From Chryseobacterium shigense (GTDB lineage: Bacteria; Bacteroidota; Bacteroidia; Flavobacteriales; Weeksellaceae), in assembly GCF_014207845.1 (NCBI RefSeq), contig NZ_JACHLC010000002.1, forward strand, positions 248,001 through 312,000: 64,000 nucleotides of DNA, given 5' to 3'. Position 1 is the stretch's first letter, and the number at the start of each line of letters is the position of its first letter. Shown here piece by piece: positions 1 through 9,081 of the stretch. The notes beneath the pieces were generated by a model. The model was not told the DNA's origin. It worked only from the letters and a program-made list of their open reading frames with translations, and searched no databases. Both the position numbers and the translations under genes were made by a program.

Positions 1-3000
1 GTGATGTCTGAGGTGGTTGTACCGAATCCTGATGCCTTTTCAGGAACATATACTTTGAGTACCAACGACAAAGATATGATTGCCAGATTTGAGTATGAAA
101 ATTCAAGATATGACAGAAGAGAGCGTGCGAAATATGGATTCGCAAAAGTGAAGACTTACGAAATGTCTAATAGCTCTACTATTTATCGTACTACCATACA
201 AAATTATTATAATCAGAATTATTTTATCCGAGGTTTATTAAAATCTGAAGAAATGTATGGCGGAACAGGAACATCAAATCTTCTGTCTTCTACCGTAAAC
301 AGTTATAAACTGTATCAGTTTAATCAGACTGTTAGTGAATTGGTAGAATTGCCTGCTGCCCAGTTTGAAACGTATGACGTAGGAGGTACAGAAGGGAAAA
401 AGATGGCACGTGTATTAATGTCTGGTACTACTAAAACCAATTATGAAAACGGAAACTCAATTTCTATCCAAAATCAGTTATTTTATAATAATAAAGGACT
501 GCTTACCAAGTATCAGTATATAAGTCCGTCTGCAAGCTATAACAGTGTAATCTCTTATCATACGAATCTTTATAATAATATTCTGAATGTTCCGAGTATG
601 ATTACGGTTTATCCTGGTACAGGTGCTATGAATCCACTTCGTAAACGTGCTACAGAAATTACCAATTTCAACACCGGAGATATTTCCAAGTATAAAGTAT
701 GGCTTACTTCATCGGAAATAGCAGAAACAGATTTCACCTACGATATTTTTGGAAACATTAAAACCGTTACATCTCCTCCGAATGAATTTAATGAAAGATC
801 AGAGTTAGAATATTTCTATGATCCGATGGGTAAATATGTAATCCAGGTACAAGATCTTATCTTTAATCTATCTTCTTATGCTACCTATGATCCTTTAAAA
901 GACACTGTTTTACAAACTACAGATATTACAGGGAATAAAATGGATTTTGAACATGACGGGTATGGAAGACCACTTAGAATAGTGAGCCCTAACGACTGGC
1001 AGTCACAGGCAAATACCATCAATTATGATTACTTTAATACCCCGGTAACACTTAGTAATGGGAACAAATTATATCTGTTTACCGCAAGAACAGCGCATCT
1101 TGATCCTTATCATCCGGGGAACGATATTGAAACCATTTCTTTTGCTGATATTACGGGCCAGGTAATACAGGTGAAAAAAGATATTGAGATGGATAATGAA
1201 GAAAAAATGTCGGTTTCAGGAAGAGTAATCAATGACAATTTGGGAAGAGAAACAGTACAGTTCCATCCTGTTTTTGAAAATAAAGATGCTGCAATCAACA
1301 ATAAGCTTACTCTCACTCTGTCTCAATACAATACTTCTGCAGGCTATGATTATAAAGACAGAAATGTATCTTCTACCGACGAGGTTGGAAATTCTGTGGA
1401 TAACAAGTTCTTTATAGAAAATGGCAATTTTAAAACAGAAACAACCCAAATGCAGAACGCTTCGGAACAGCTGAGAACAGAAGTTTTTGCCAATGCCGAA
1501 GGAAAGACCGTGGAAACAAGAAACTTTTTGCCGGGACAGGTGTTAAATACCCGCTACTTATACAACTCAATAGGAGAAATCATGAATGTGATTGATCCAG
1601 AAGATTTGCAAACCAGCTTTAGCTATGATATGGGTGGCAGAAGAACTGCTCAGTGGCATCCTGACCGCGGTAAAACACTATACACCTATAGCAAAGTAGG
1701 GCAACTAACACATATTCTAACCAGCAATCTTAATGTTACTGGCAGTGAGCCAATTCATTATGTGTACTCCTATAACCGATTGACTAATATCAATTTGCCG
1801 GATATTCCATCCGGCCCAAATCCGGCCAATGTAGGCTACCTGTATGGTACTTCAGGAAACGGTGCCGGCAGAATCCTAAAAAAACTAGACGGTACTGGCG
1901 TAACCAATTATCAATATGGGAATATGGGAGAAGTGATCAATGAAAGCCGTTACATATATGGATTCTATATGCCTACTCTAAGCTTTAATACATCTTATGA
2001 GTATGATAACTGGAACAGAATCAGAACTATTGTATATCCTGATAATGAAATATTAAGATATCATTATGATCTGGGTGGAAATCTGAAATATCTTGCAAAT
2101 GAAGATGGGTACGAATATGTAAAATCTATCCAATATGATCATTACGAACAGCGAACAAATATTGTTTTCGGTAACGACACTTCTTCTACTTTCACCTATG
2201 AGCCAGAGAAGAGAAGACTGCAAAACCACCTTTTAAAAGATGCGAACAGCAATGTCCTATTAAACGGAGATTATCGCTATGATTATGTGGACAACATAAC
2301 AAGGATCCAAAATACAAGCCAAACGACCAATACAGGATTCGGAGGAAATTATGCAATGCGGTATGATTACGATGCACTTAACAGACTTATGAGTTCTTCA
2401 GGTAATGCAGAGCCTGACCGAAAAGACGGTTTGCCTCCTACACCGATTGCAGGAGCTATAACGTCTATGTATGAAACCACCTTACTCTATAACATGAGCA
2501 GTGGAATAGACACTAAGGTACAGCATCATGAGCAGGATGGGGTGGTAAATACGAATAATACTTATGAGAACAAGTATACTTATATTCCCAAAACCCACAT
2601 GGTAGAAAAAATTACTGATGTTACTACCGGGAACGAAGAATATTTTAAGTATGATAGCAACGGAAATACAACCGGTCATAATACGATTCAAACAGGTCCT
2701 ACAGATATCTACTGGGACGAACAGGACAGATTGAGAGCTATTCATACACCGGAAATAGGTTCATTCCAGTATTATGTATATGATGACAAAGGAGAGCGTA
2801 CTATTAAAGCGAGTTTGAAAAATGATGCAGAACTTTATCAAAATGGAGAAATGGTAGATAATGGTTTGTTATTCGACAGCTATAAGGTCTATCCAAATCC
2901 TTATGCCGTATTTACTTCAGAAGGTATGTTTACCAAGCACTACTTTGCAGGATACCACCGTATTGCGAGTAGGATTGCAGACGTGGGCAATATTTTTGGC

Positions 3001-4107
3001 AAACAAGCAACACCTGTAAGAAGTAAAGAAGGTGATGATCCTAGCAAGCAACAAACGGCGGCCGATGATGGCTTTAAAAATTATCTTTCTAAAGCCGGCT
3101 TCAAAAGTTCGGAGATTGAAAAAGAATTTGCCAAAGCTCCGGCACCTACAGGAGGTATTTATTACCTGCACGGAGATCATTTAGGTACCGCAACGTATGT
3201 AACTAATGAGTATGCTGAACCTACACAGTTTTTCTTAAATTTACCGTTTGGAGAGACCATGGTAGAGCAGCAGGAACCAACAGCCTATGTCAACCCGTAT
3301 AAGTTCAATGCAAAGGAATTAGATAGCGAAACCAGTCTTTATTACTATGGAGCCAGATATTACAATCCTAGGATAAGTATTTGGTATGGTGTCGATCCAC
3401 TCGCTGTATACAATCCTGTAATGGAAACGGAATTCTATGGAGATGGACAACATAATGGAGGTGTATACTTTTGGGGAAATCTAAATCCTTATATTTATAC
3501 CTATCAAAACCCGATACGATATATTGATCCAAATGGAAAGCAGGTGGAATGGGATTTACTATATAACAAGTGGCCTAAAACAGCAGATGATATGACTTGG
3601 AGAAATGGAGAAGTCTCCAATCTAGATGTATTTTCCTATGTATACGGTAAAAATTATGATAGAAATAGTGAGCAATTAAAACTGTCTGGTCAAAAACCAA
3701 TCAATATGACTAATGCATGCGCAACACGAGGTTCTATAGCATATAATAAGATGGGGTTTGGAAAGTACTTAATATCGGACTTTAAAGGTTTGGAGGGCCA
3801 AATGAAAGGTTTGAGTATTACATCAACTGCGGGACAATTTAAAAAAGTGTTAGACAAAATTTATAAAGGGAACGAAAACAAAATTATAAAAGTAGAAAAT
3901 CCAACTTCTGTGGAACAAGTCCAAAAGGCTTTTGGTGGTAAAAAGGGAACTTTTGTTATGATTGCAAAGAAGAACGCCGGCTTTACAGGACATGTTACAA
4001 TATATAATGGGAAAAAAGTTATAGGTGGAAACGATCACATGTATTTGAGTGATGCCCAAACTGTTTACCTATATGTTGCAGATCAAAATAAGAAAAAAAT
4101 TAAATGA
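1..4107 (+). CDS. RHS-repeat protein with C-terminal Tae4-like peptidoglycan amidase toxin (5' end outside window)
   Basis: The reading frame is open from the first base, so the 5' end probably lies upstream. Residues to about 1180 carry many YD-type repeats and the RHS core close to the C-terminus (YYYGARYYNPR near 1113, then a diverged DPLA segment and NPIRYIDPNG near 1172). The last ~187 residues are a different domain. It has NACATRGS with Cys1240, then GHVTIYNG with His1331, then Asp1345, the order and spacing of the Cys-His Tae4 amidases of type VI secretion, which cut peptidoglycan peptides. RHS proteins are known to encapsulate such tips. The stop overlaps the next gene by four bases (ATGA), as toxin-immunity pairs often do. 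The delivery route is not visible here. The RHS call is secure; the Tae4 call rests on motif recognition. Confidence 0.88.
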   Translation: MMSEVVVPNPDAFSGTYTLSTNDKDMIARFEYENSRYDRRERAKYGFAKVKTYEMSNSSTIYRTTIQNYYNQNYFIRGLLKSEEMYGGTGTSNLLSSTVNSYKLYQFNQTVSELVELPAAQFETYDVGGTEGKKMARVLMSGTTKTNYENGNSISIQNQLFYNNKGLLTKYQYISPSASYNSVISYHTNLYNNILNVPSMITVYPGTGAMNPLRKRATEITNFNTGDISKYKVWLTSSEIAETDFTYDIFGNIKTVTSPPNEFNERSELEYFYDPMGKYVIQVQDLIFNLSSYATYDPLKDTVLQTTDITGNKMDFEHDGYGRPLRIVSPNDWQSQANTINYDYFNTPVTLSNGNKLYLFTARTAHLDPYHPGNDIETISFADITGQVIQVKKDIEMDNEEKMSVSGRVINDNLGRETVQFHPVFENKDAAINNKLTLTLSQYNTSAGYDYKDRNVSSTDEVGNSVDNKFFIENGNFKTETTQMQNASEQLRTEVFANAEGKTVETRNFLPGQVLNTRYLYNSIGEIMNVIDPEDLQTSFSYDMGGRRTAQWHPDRGKTLYTYSKVGQLTHILTSNLNVTGSEPIHYVYSYNRLTNINLPDIPSGPNPANVGYLYGTSGNGAGRILKKLDGTGVTNYQYGNMGEVINESRYIYGFYMPTLSFNTSYEYDNWNRIRTIVYPDNEILRYHYDLGGNLKYLANEDGYEYVKSIQYDHYEQRTNIVFGNDTSSTFTYEPEKRRLQNHLLKDANSNVLLNGDYRYDYVDNITRIQNTSQTTNTGFGGNYAMRYDYDALNRLMSSSGNAEPDRKDGLPPTPIAGAITSMYETTLLYNMSSGIDTKVQHHEQDGVVNTNNTYENKYTYIPKTHMVEKITDVTTGNEEYFKYDSNGNTTGHNTIQTGPTDIYWDEQDRLRAIHTPEIGSFQYYVYDDKGERTIKASLKNDAELYQNGEMVDNGLLFDSYKVYPNPYAVFTSEGMFTKHYFAGYHRIASRIADVGNIFGKQATPVRSKEGDDPSKQQTAADDGFKNYLSKAGFKSSEIEKEFAKAPAPTGGIYYLHGDHLGTATYVTNEYAEPTQFFLNLPFGETMVEQQEPTAYVNPYKFNAKELDSETSLYYYGARYYNPRISIWYGVDPLAVYNPVMETEFYGDGQHNGGVYFWGNLNPYIYTYQNPIRYIDPNGKQVEWDLLYNKWPKTADDMTWRNGEVSNLDVFSYVYGKNYDRNSEQLKLSGQKPINMTNACATRGSIAYNKMGFGKYLISDFKGLEGQMKGLSITSTAGQFKKVLDKIYKGNENKIIKVENPTSVEQVQKAFGGKKGTFVMIAKKNAGFTGHVTIYNGKKVIGGNDHMYLSDAQTVYLYVADQNKKKIK

Positions 4108-4709
4108 TGAAAAAAAGAGTTGCTGTTTTAGTTTTTTTGTTATGTAATATGGTAGTTTTTGCACAGACGACTAAGGAAAATACCCAATATCATAAATTAC
4201 AAACATTTTTAAAAAAAGATAGTTTAGCATTTCAACAGTTTTTAATTGCTAAAAGGTGTTTTTGTAGAGAAAATTTCATGACCCTTGATCAACTTAGGTT
4301 AGAAAAAAAATCTAATAATTCTACTAAAGATTTAGATGAATTATTTCGATTGTTAAAAAAAAGGGGTTATCTATTTTTTGTAGCAATTGATGCTCAAAAA
4401 TTAGCATCTTTTTTCAAGGATAAGTTGACTGATGAATATTCTTCAAGCAGAGGACGTATGAGTGATGATATTAATAGAGTTGACAATAAAAATATATTAT
4501 GTGAAACGATTTCCTCACAAACTAAATATAATTACAGTCAATACGTTAGTTTCATTAATAATTTAGACAATTATATAATACCGATAAATAAAGGTACTTC
4601 CTTTCTTAAAGAGGAAAAATATTTGGATGAATTATACGAATATTATCCAGGCAAAAAAGAACAGTGGTATAATTTTAACGATGTTCATAAAGTAATGGAA
4701 GTTGAATAA
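4104..4709 (+). CDS. Predicted periplasmic immunity protein for the RHS-Tae4 toxin
   Basis: A 201-residue protein starting at the ATG inside the toxin stop region (ATGA overlap). Residues 1-21 form a clear Sec signal peptide ending in VFAQ, so the mature protein should be periplasmic, where a peptidoglycan amidase acts. The rest is polar, Lys-rich and probably helical, with Cys55, Cys57 and Cys140. I recognise no family; it is longer than typical Tai4 immunity proteins (about 110 residues). The immunity role is inferred from position, overlap and export signal. The gene is markedly AT-rich, like many horizontally acquired immunity genes. Confidence 0.7.
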   Translation: MMKKRVAVLVFLLCNMVVFAQTTKENTQYHKLQTFLKKDSLAFQQFLIAKRCFCRENFMTLDQLRLEKKSNNSTKDLDELFRLLKKRGYLFFVAIDAQKLASFFKDKLTDEYSSSRGRMSDDINRVDNKNILCETISSQTKYNYSQYVSFINNLDNYIIPINKGTSFLKEEKYLDELYEYYPGKKEQWYNFNDVHKVMEVE

Positions 4710-4830
4710 AATAGATCTTATAGCTGTATACAAGCTGACGTTGCTATTTTTCAGACATGAACGTGAATTGATCATAAAAACTGATACATTAATTTGATTC
4801 TTAATTTTACCTTTGGGAAATTATGATAAC

Positions 4831-4867
4831 AGAAAAAAGAGTTGCAAATTTTGTAGCTCTTTTTTTA
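4831..4867 (+). terminator. Rho-independent terminator of the toxin-immunity unit
   Basis: AGAAAAAAGAGTTGCAAA pairs with TTTGTAGCTCTTTTTT (a few G-U or mismatched positions), followed by a T run. It lies about 120 bases after the immunity stop; the rest of 4710-4971 holds no gene that I see. Confidence 0.6.
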
Positions 4868-4971
4868 TTAAATATTCAACGTATTGGAGTCTAAGTCTCC
4901 CCAAAAACTGTACAAATTTCACCCACTAATTTATTAACATATAATAAAATTTTCGGGTTTAAATTTAAACT

Positions 4972-5678
4972 ATGATCAAAAGAATCTCAATTTTAACAGT
5001 GGTTACATTAACCATGTTCTCAATCTCAAACTTGTCGGCACAGTCAAAACAATTGCAACAACACCAAAATTCAGCTGGAAGGATTAAGTCTCAAACTGAA
5101 TTAGAAAAGAAGAATTCTAAAATTCGTTTTGGATTAAAGGCGGGAATCAATATTTCCAATATTTATGAAAATTCAACCGGATTTGAAAATAATTCAAAGT
5201 TGGGATTTATGATTGGTGGTCTGGTACAAATCCTGGTAAGTAAAAAATTATTTATTCAACCAGAATTACTTTATCAAACGTAACTATTCCTGAAGAAGAA
5301 ACAAAATTAAAAATGAAAATGAGTTATTTAAACATTCCAATTATGTTTAAATACAATGTTTATAACAGACTTTTTGTTGAAGCGGGTCCTCAGATTGGGT
5401 TTTTGTTAAGTTCAAAAATTACAGCTGATTACCAAGATGAAGATGTTATCTTTGAAGATGGATTCACATTGGATGATAAAGAATTTAAAAATAATATAGA
5501 TTTCAGTATTGGTGTTGGCGCATCTTATTACTTTACTAAAAACATTTTTGTGGGAGTTAGATACAATATTGGAGTTTCAAATGTTTACAAAAAGGGAACG
5601 GACATTATTGATGATGATGGCACGTACGGAACTTCAAGAAATGGTCTACTACTGGTGTCGGTTGGATATAAGTTTTAA
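4972..5678 (+). pseudogene. Outer-membrane beta-barrel protein (PorT/OMP_b-brl type), frameshifted
   Basis: Two reading frames together make one barrel protein. The first (4972-5283) has a signal peptide (TMFSISNLSAQ) and an opening barrel strand (RFGLKAGINISN), and stops just after QPELLYQT. The second continues in another frame from about 5277 with NVTIPEEETKLKMKMSYLNIPIMFKY and ends SVGYKF, a typical C-terminal strand. Changing the three-A run at 5276-5278 to four A would join them as LLYQNVTIPEEE and give one protein of about 235 residues. This is either a real inactivating deletion in a homopolymer or a sequencing error. A weak TTGCAA/TTGCAA hairpin plus T run follows at 5685-5711. Confidence 0.75.
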
Positions 5679-5804
5679 AAATTGTTGCAAGATTTATTGC
5701 AAGGTTTTTTTAGTAAGTGGTCATAGAACTGATAAGATCATCAAAATAAAAATTTAACATATTTTTACAATTTATTGAAAATCAGTTTTTTAACATTTTT
5801 AAAA

Positions 5805-5855
5805 CTCTGACTGTTAATCAGAGGGTCGCTGGTTCGAGCCCAGCAGGAGGAGCCA
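5805..5855 (+). pseudogene. 3' part of tRNA-Asn(GTT), probable attachment-site remnant
   Basis: The sequence has an anticodon arm TCTGA-CTGTTAA-TCAGA (anticodon GTT), variable loop, T arm GCTGG-TTCGAGC-CCAGC, acceptor strand AGGAGGA, G and CCA. The 5' half (acceptor TCCTCCT and D arm) is absent; AT-rich unrelated sequence lies there instead. Tyrosine integrases commonly recombine at tRNA 3' halves, leaving such a copy at the far end of an element, while the intact tRNA stays at the other end. The RHS region to the left would then be inside the element. No integrase is visible in the window. Confidence 0.8.
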
Positions 5856-5864
5856 ACAAATAAT

Positions 5865-5898
5865 AAAAAAACCGTTCAATGATTGAACGGTTTTTTTT
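5865..5898 (+). terminator. Strong rho-independent terminator after the tRNA fragment
   Basis: ACCGTTCAAT and ATTGAACGGT form a perfect stem with a one-base gap, flanked by A and T runs. It lies ten bases after the tRNA CCA end, as expected for a tRNA transcript terminator carried along with the fragment. Confidence 0.85.
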
Positions 5899-6120
5899 AT
5901 TTGAAATAATTACACTTTTTATTTAAACAGTTATTGGATTCTTCCAAAATAGGTTTTTAAATTTTCTTATCCCCTGTGCTTCGGATTAACTTATTTTATC
6001 ATCCTGATTTTAGGCCTAATGAAAATTGATTTGATAATTTCATGAAGCTACTCCTTAAGGAATTATACAGTCTGACCGGAATAATACTACAAAAGCAAAA
6101 AATAATTTGAAAAACAATAG

Positions 6121-6268
6121 ATATAACACATACATAACACTTTATAACCATCTAATAATCAAAATTTCACAGTACATTTGTATTGTGTTTTAAACTGTAA
6201 AATTCATGGATGTTATATCTATGTTATATCTGCTTTAAAGCCAAATCATATTTTAATTTTTAATATTG
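6121..6268. promoter_or_regulatory. Divergent promoter/operator, copy 1 (TGTTATAT boxes)
   Basis: On the + side TGTTATATC occurs at 6211-6219 and 6222-6230 (11-bp period). On the - side ATAACA occurs at 6123-6128 and 6134-6139 (11-bp period, inverted orientation). A -7-like TAATATTG lies at 6261-6268, 44 bp from the centre of the + pair, reading into the regulator gene. The whole region from about 6022 aligns with 11935-12350, where the arrangement is symmetric; here the leftward -7 element is degraded. A TACATTTG at 6173-6180 is an alternative -7 element. The gene-free stretch 5899-6335 holds nothing else that I recognise. Confidence 0.6.
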
Positions 6269-6335
6269 CGCAAAATTTAATAGCCCTAGGTGTCATTTTT
6301 AACATCTTATAGATTAATAAAAATATGTAGTGAGT

Positions 6336-7799
6336 ATGGTTAGAAAAAAATTCCTTTTTATGATGAAGATTATTTTTTTCATTCTGCCTATTTTGTTAAC
6401 CGGGCAGCAAAAAATAACACCCCAGCATATTGATGCAGAATATAGCAAACTTGAGATTCTTTATGCTGAAGCCAAAACTGACCAAACTTTTAAAAAAAAT
6501 ATATTTTTACTGAATGAGTCCAAAAAAATCAATTATTCCAGAGGAATAGCAATGGGGTATTTATGGCTGTCTTTCTATTATTCAAACCTAAGGAATTATA
6601 AAAAAGGACTAGACTATTTGAAACTGGCAGAAGAAGAGGCAAAACATTCTAAAGATGACATTAAGCTACAAAGTGAGATTACAAAACAACTTGGAGGTAA
6701 TTATTATAATGTCGGGCTCTATCAGGAAGCCATCAATGAATATAAAGAAAATATAAAGCTGGCAGATGATACTGATGACCACAATGCTAAAATATATATA
6801 AAATCTTTAGCTCTTTTTAAAATTGGTGTATCCTTTAAAAAAAGGAAACAGCCGGATTCATGCAAATGGTATCTGAAAAAGGGAATCAGTCTTTTACAAA
6901 AGGAAAAAAAACTTCCCCATATTTTAGAAATGAATAAAATATATTATTCTTTAATGCTGACAGAATATGATGTTGCTGAAAATAAAATTGATTTGGCAGA
7001 AAGAAATGTGAAAGCAGTGGAAGCCAGAGCAAAAAAAATATTGGCAAATAATAATTATCAACTGTATAAAGTAAAGGCCATGATCTATGCCGCAAAAAAA
7101 GAATATGATTCTGCCATTTCTAATTATCAAAAAGCAATTATCCTGGCCAAAAATAGCGGGAATAAGGAAAGGCTGAAGGTTTTGTATGGCGATATTTCCA
7201 AAACCTATGAGGAAGCTGGAGATAAAGAGTTTTCCAAACAATACCTTGAAAAATCCAACCACCTTAAAGACAGTCTTGACAATGCTAAACAACCCGCTAT
7301 TGAAAACGCTGTAAAAGAGCTTATTGGGCGGAAAGAAACCAATGTAAAAACAAAAACCCGATTTCTGGTCTACATTATATGGGCAGGGATTTTAAGTGCA
7401 ATTATTTCTGCATTCCTAATCATAAAAAGAATACGCAGGAAAAACAAAATTTTAAATGCAAAAGAGCAGGAAACACAGCTGCTCAATCAACAACTGAACC
7501 TGGCTTTTGAAGAAGTGATACAGTTAGCTAAAAGTAATAGTCCTGAATTTATTACAAGATTCCAGGAAGTATATCCGAATTTTTTCAAAAACTTACTGAA
7601 GGTAGAACCCCAGCTCGTCAACACTGAATTAAAATTTTGTGCTTTATTATTTCTCCATTTTTCTACCAAGGATATTGCTGCTTATACTTTTGTACAGCCA
7701 CAGGCCATACAGATCAGAAAAAACAGGCTGAGAAAAAAATTAAGCATACCTTCGAATGAAGATATTTATACCTGGATGCAAAATATAAACCAGGCTTAA
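6336..7799 (+). CDS. TPR - transmembrane - HTH transcriptional regulator
   Basis: A 487-residue protein. The N-terminus is a hydrophobic signal or anchor (FFILPILLTGQQ), followed by helical tetratricopeptide repeats to about residue 310, one membrane helix (FLVYIIWAGILSAIISAFLII, about 345-365), a coiled linker and a C-terminal region (PEFITRFQEVYPNFFKNLLKVEP ... STKDIAAYTFVQPQAIQIRKNRLRKKL) resembling the LuxR-like HTH of the Bacteroidota TPR regulators. Such proteins sense outside the cytoplasm and bind DNA inside. I chose the ATG at 6336 over the GTG at 6330. The phased TGTTATAT boxes upstream are its likely site (inference). A truncated relic of a paralogue lies at 12242-12350. Confidence 0.8.
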   Translation: MVRKKFLFMMKIIFFILPILLTGQQKITPQHIDAEYSKLEILYAEAKTDQTFKKNIFLLNESKKINYSRGIAMGYLWLSFYYSNLRNYKKGLDYLKLAEEEAKHSKDDIKLQSEITKQLGGNYYNVGLYQEAINEYKENIKLADDTDDHNAKIYIKSLALFKIGVSFKKRKQPDSCKWYLKKGISLLQKEKKLPHILEMNKIYYSLMLTEYDVAENKIDLAERNVKAVEARAKKILANNNYQLYKVKAMIYAAKKEYDSAISNYQKAIILAKNSGNKERLKVLYGDISKTYEEAGDKEFSKQYLEKSNHLKDSLDNAKQPAIENAVKELIGRKETNVKTKTRFLVYIIWAGILSAIISAFLIIKRIRRKNKILNAKEQETQLLNQQLNLAFEEVIQLAKSNSPEFITRFQEVYPNFFKNLLKVEPQLVNTELKFCALLFLHFSTKDIAAYTFVQPQAIQIRKNRLRKKLSIPSNEDIYTWMQNINQA

Positions 7800-7839
7800 A
7801 CCACATCAAACTATTTAAGGTATGTTGTGGTCTAAGCCT
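7792..7839 (+). terminator. Hairpin at the 3' end of the TPR regulator gene
   Basis: AGGCTTAAACCACA (7792-7805) pairs over 14 positions (one G-U or mismatch) with TGTGGTCTAAGCCT (7826-7839). The stem includes the stop codon. There is no T run, so termination is uncertain. Nothing else is seen in 7840-7942. Confidence 0.4.
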
Positions 7840-7942
7840 GATATTTATTACAGCAGAAGATTTTAACAGTTTCCCCGGCTTCTTCTGAAGGTAATTTCAA
7901 AGTGATTCTTTTTGATCATAACTTTCAGATTAAGCTATGAAC

Positions 7943-8269
7943 TTACTTAAACATTTTTTTCCATTTTCCCACACTGTTACGGCTAAGCTTAAAATAATTG
8001 GCCAGCTGGGAATTATTCAGCTTGTTTTTCTTTTGATAATCCAATATTTCCAGGATATCCGATTCAGTGTAAGACCTGTGTTTTTGACTGGCTTTAACGG
8101 AATTTTCATTGTGTAACCCAAAAATCTTATTCTCCAATTGCAAAATGTCGATAAAAGTTAATTCTTTTTTCCCAAGCCAATCTTTATATCTATCTTTCTT
8201 GTCAGGAAATTTAATATTGATGATATCGGTATAGATCTGCCTGTAATTGGGTTTCTGTTGCTCGTGCAT
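7943..8269 (-). CDS. Small helix-turn-helix protein
   Basis: A 108-residue protein from the ATG at 8269 (MHEQQKPNYRQIYTDI); the frame is open 17 codons further upstream but without a better start. The N-terminal half has the KPNYRxIYTDIIxxKFP pattern seen in Chryseobacterium accessory HTH proteins. The C-terminal half (residues 65-108) is a helix-turn-helix: YTESDILEILDYQKKNKLNNSQ, then LSRNSVGKWKKMFK as recognition helix. It resembles the DNA-binding part of IS3-family OrfA, but no catalytic transposase domain or terminal repeats are present. It follows the next HTH gene by about 59 bases and is probably cotranscribed with it. Confidence 0.65.
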   Translation of the reverse strand: MHEQQKPNYRQIYTDIINIKFPDKKDRYKDWLGKKELTFIDILQLENKIFGLHNENSVKASQKHRSYTESDILEILDYQKKNKLNNSQLANYFKLSRNSVGKWKKMFK

Positions 8270-8328
8270 AATTATGTTATAAATAATAGATAATGATACG
8301 TTTGTTGAGTTTCTATTCAAGTATACGA

Positions 8329-8751
8329 CTATATCGCATACTTACTGATCCATTTATACAATGTGGTTTTGGGAATTCCATATCTTTCTATCGCCTCGGG
8401 TTTAGTGATTTTTCCTGTGGCTATCTGCTCCAAAATGAAATCAATAATTTCTTTGGTGTAAATATTTTTCCTGAATTGAGGCAGTGTACTTTTCTCATTT
8501 TTTGAAACAGCAGTTTTTGCTGAAGATGGAGCAAATAGGATAAGATGCTGATTATAAACTCTAAAAAGGTCATATTTTAAAAGTTTTGACCATTTCAGCA
8601 GCAGATTGGCATCCAGGCTTTCAGATTCAATCATATTCTCAACATCCTGTTCTGAGCAGCCTAAAAAATTACAGATACGGGATCTCTCTATCCCGCTTTC
8701 CGTAATACATTGATGGATTAAGCTGCCAATATGTATTTCTTTAAAGTTCAT
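8329..8751 (-). CDS. Two-part helix-turn-helix protein
   Basis: A 140-residue protein. Residues 1-70 resemble a phage-repressor-like HTH (SLIHQCITESGIERSRICNFLGCSEQDVENMI), and residues 95-140 a second HTH (YTKEIIDFILEQIATGKITKPEAIERYGIPKTTLYKWISKY) of the transposase-8 or Trp-repressor-like type. Similar proteins occur beside the 108-residue HTH protein in Chryseobacterium genomes, as I recall them. It is the first gene of a leftward pair. No catalytic domain is present, so it is more likely a regulator or an IS accessory relic than a transposase. Confidence 0.65.
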   Translation of the reverse strand: MNFKEIHIGSLIHQCITESGIERSRICNFLGCSEQDVENMIESESLDANLLLKWSKLLKYDLFRVYNQHLILFAPSSAKTAVSKNEKSTLPQFRKNIYTKEIIDFILEQIATGKITKPEAIERYGIPKTTLYKWISKYAI

Positions 8752-9081
8752 TTAAATTTTTTGTTTTTAATACTGCCAGGCGAAAGCTTTGAATACTCAG
8801 CCTATTTACTTGGGGAAGCACTTTCTGTTCCGTTAACAATTCCTGCTATTGGATAAAAATTCAATAATCTTGTTTTGATAAAAAAGCTGTGCCCAGTTTT
8901 TTCACAATATCCTTTCGTGATTTTTAAGTACCCTTTACAGAGCTTCACTCCGTAAAGGGTACAGAAGGATTCATCATTTGTGTTAATAGAATCTCTTTAT
9001 TTCGTTTCTTAGTATCTTCTACATAACCTCACACCATAGAATAATACCGGGTGCTAATCATTTGTGTTAATTAGAGTTTTT
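8752..9081. other. Gene-free stretch with a long hairpin and a 14-bp direct repeat
   Basis: GTACCCTTTAC (8928-8938) and GTAAAGGGTAC (8952-8962) form a perfect 11-bp inverted repeat around a 13-base loop without a T run on either strand. TCATTTGTGTTAAT occurs at 8974-8987 and again at 9058-9071. No ORF with coding character is seen. It may hold the 3' end of the 9082 transcript and the promoter for the HTH pair. Confidence 0.5.
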
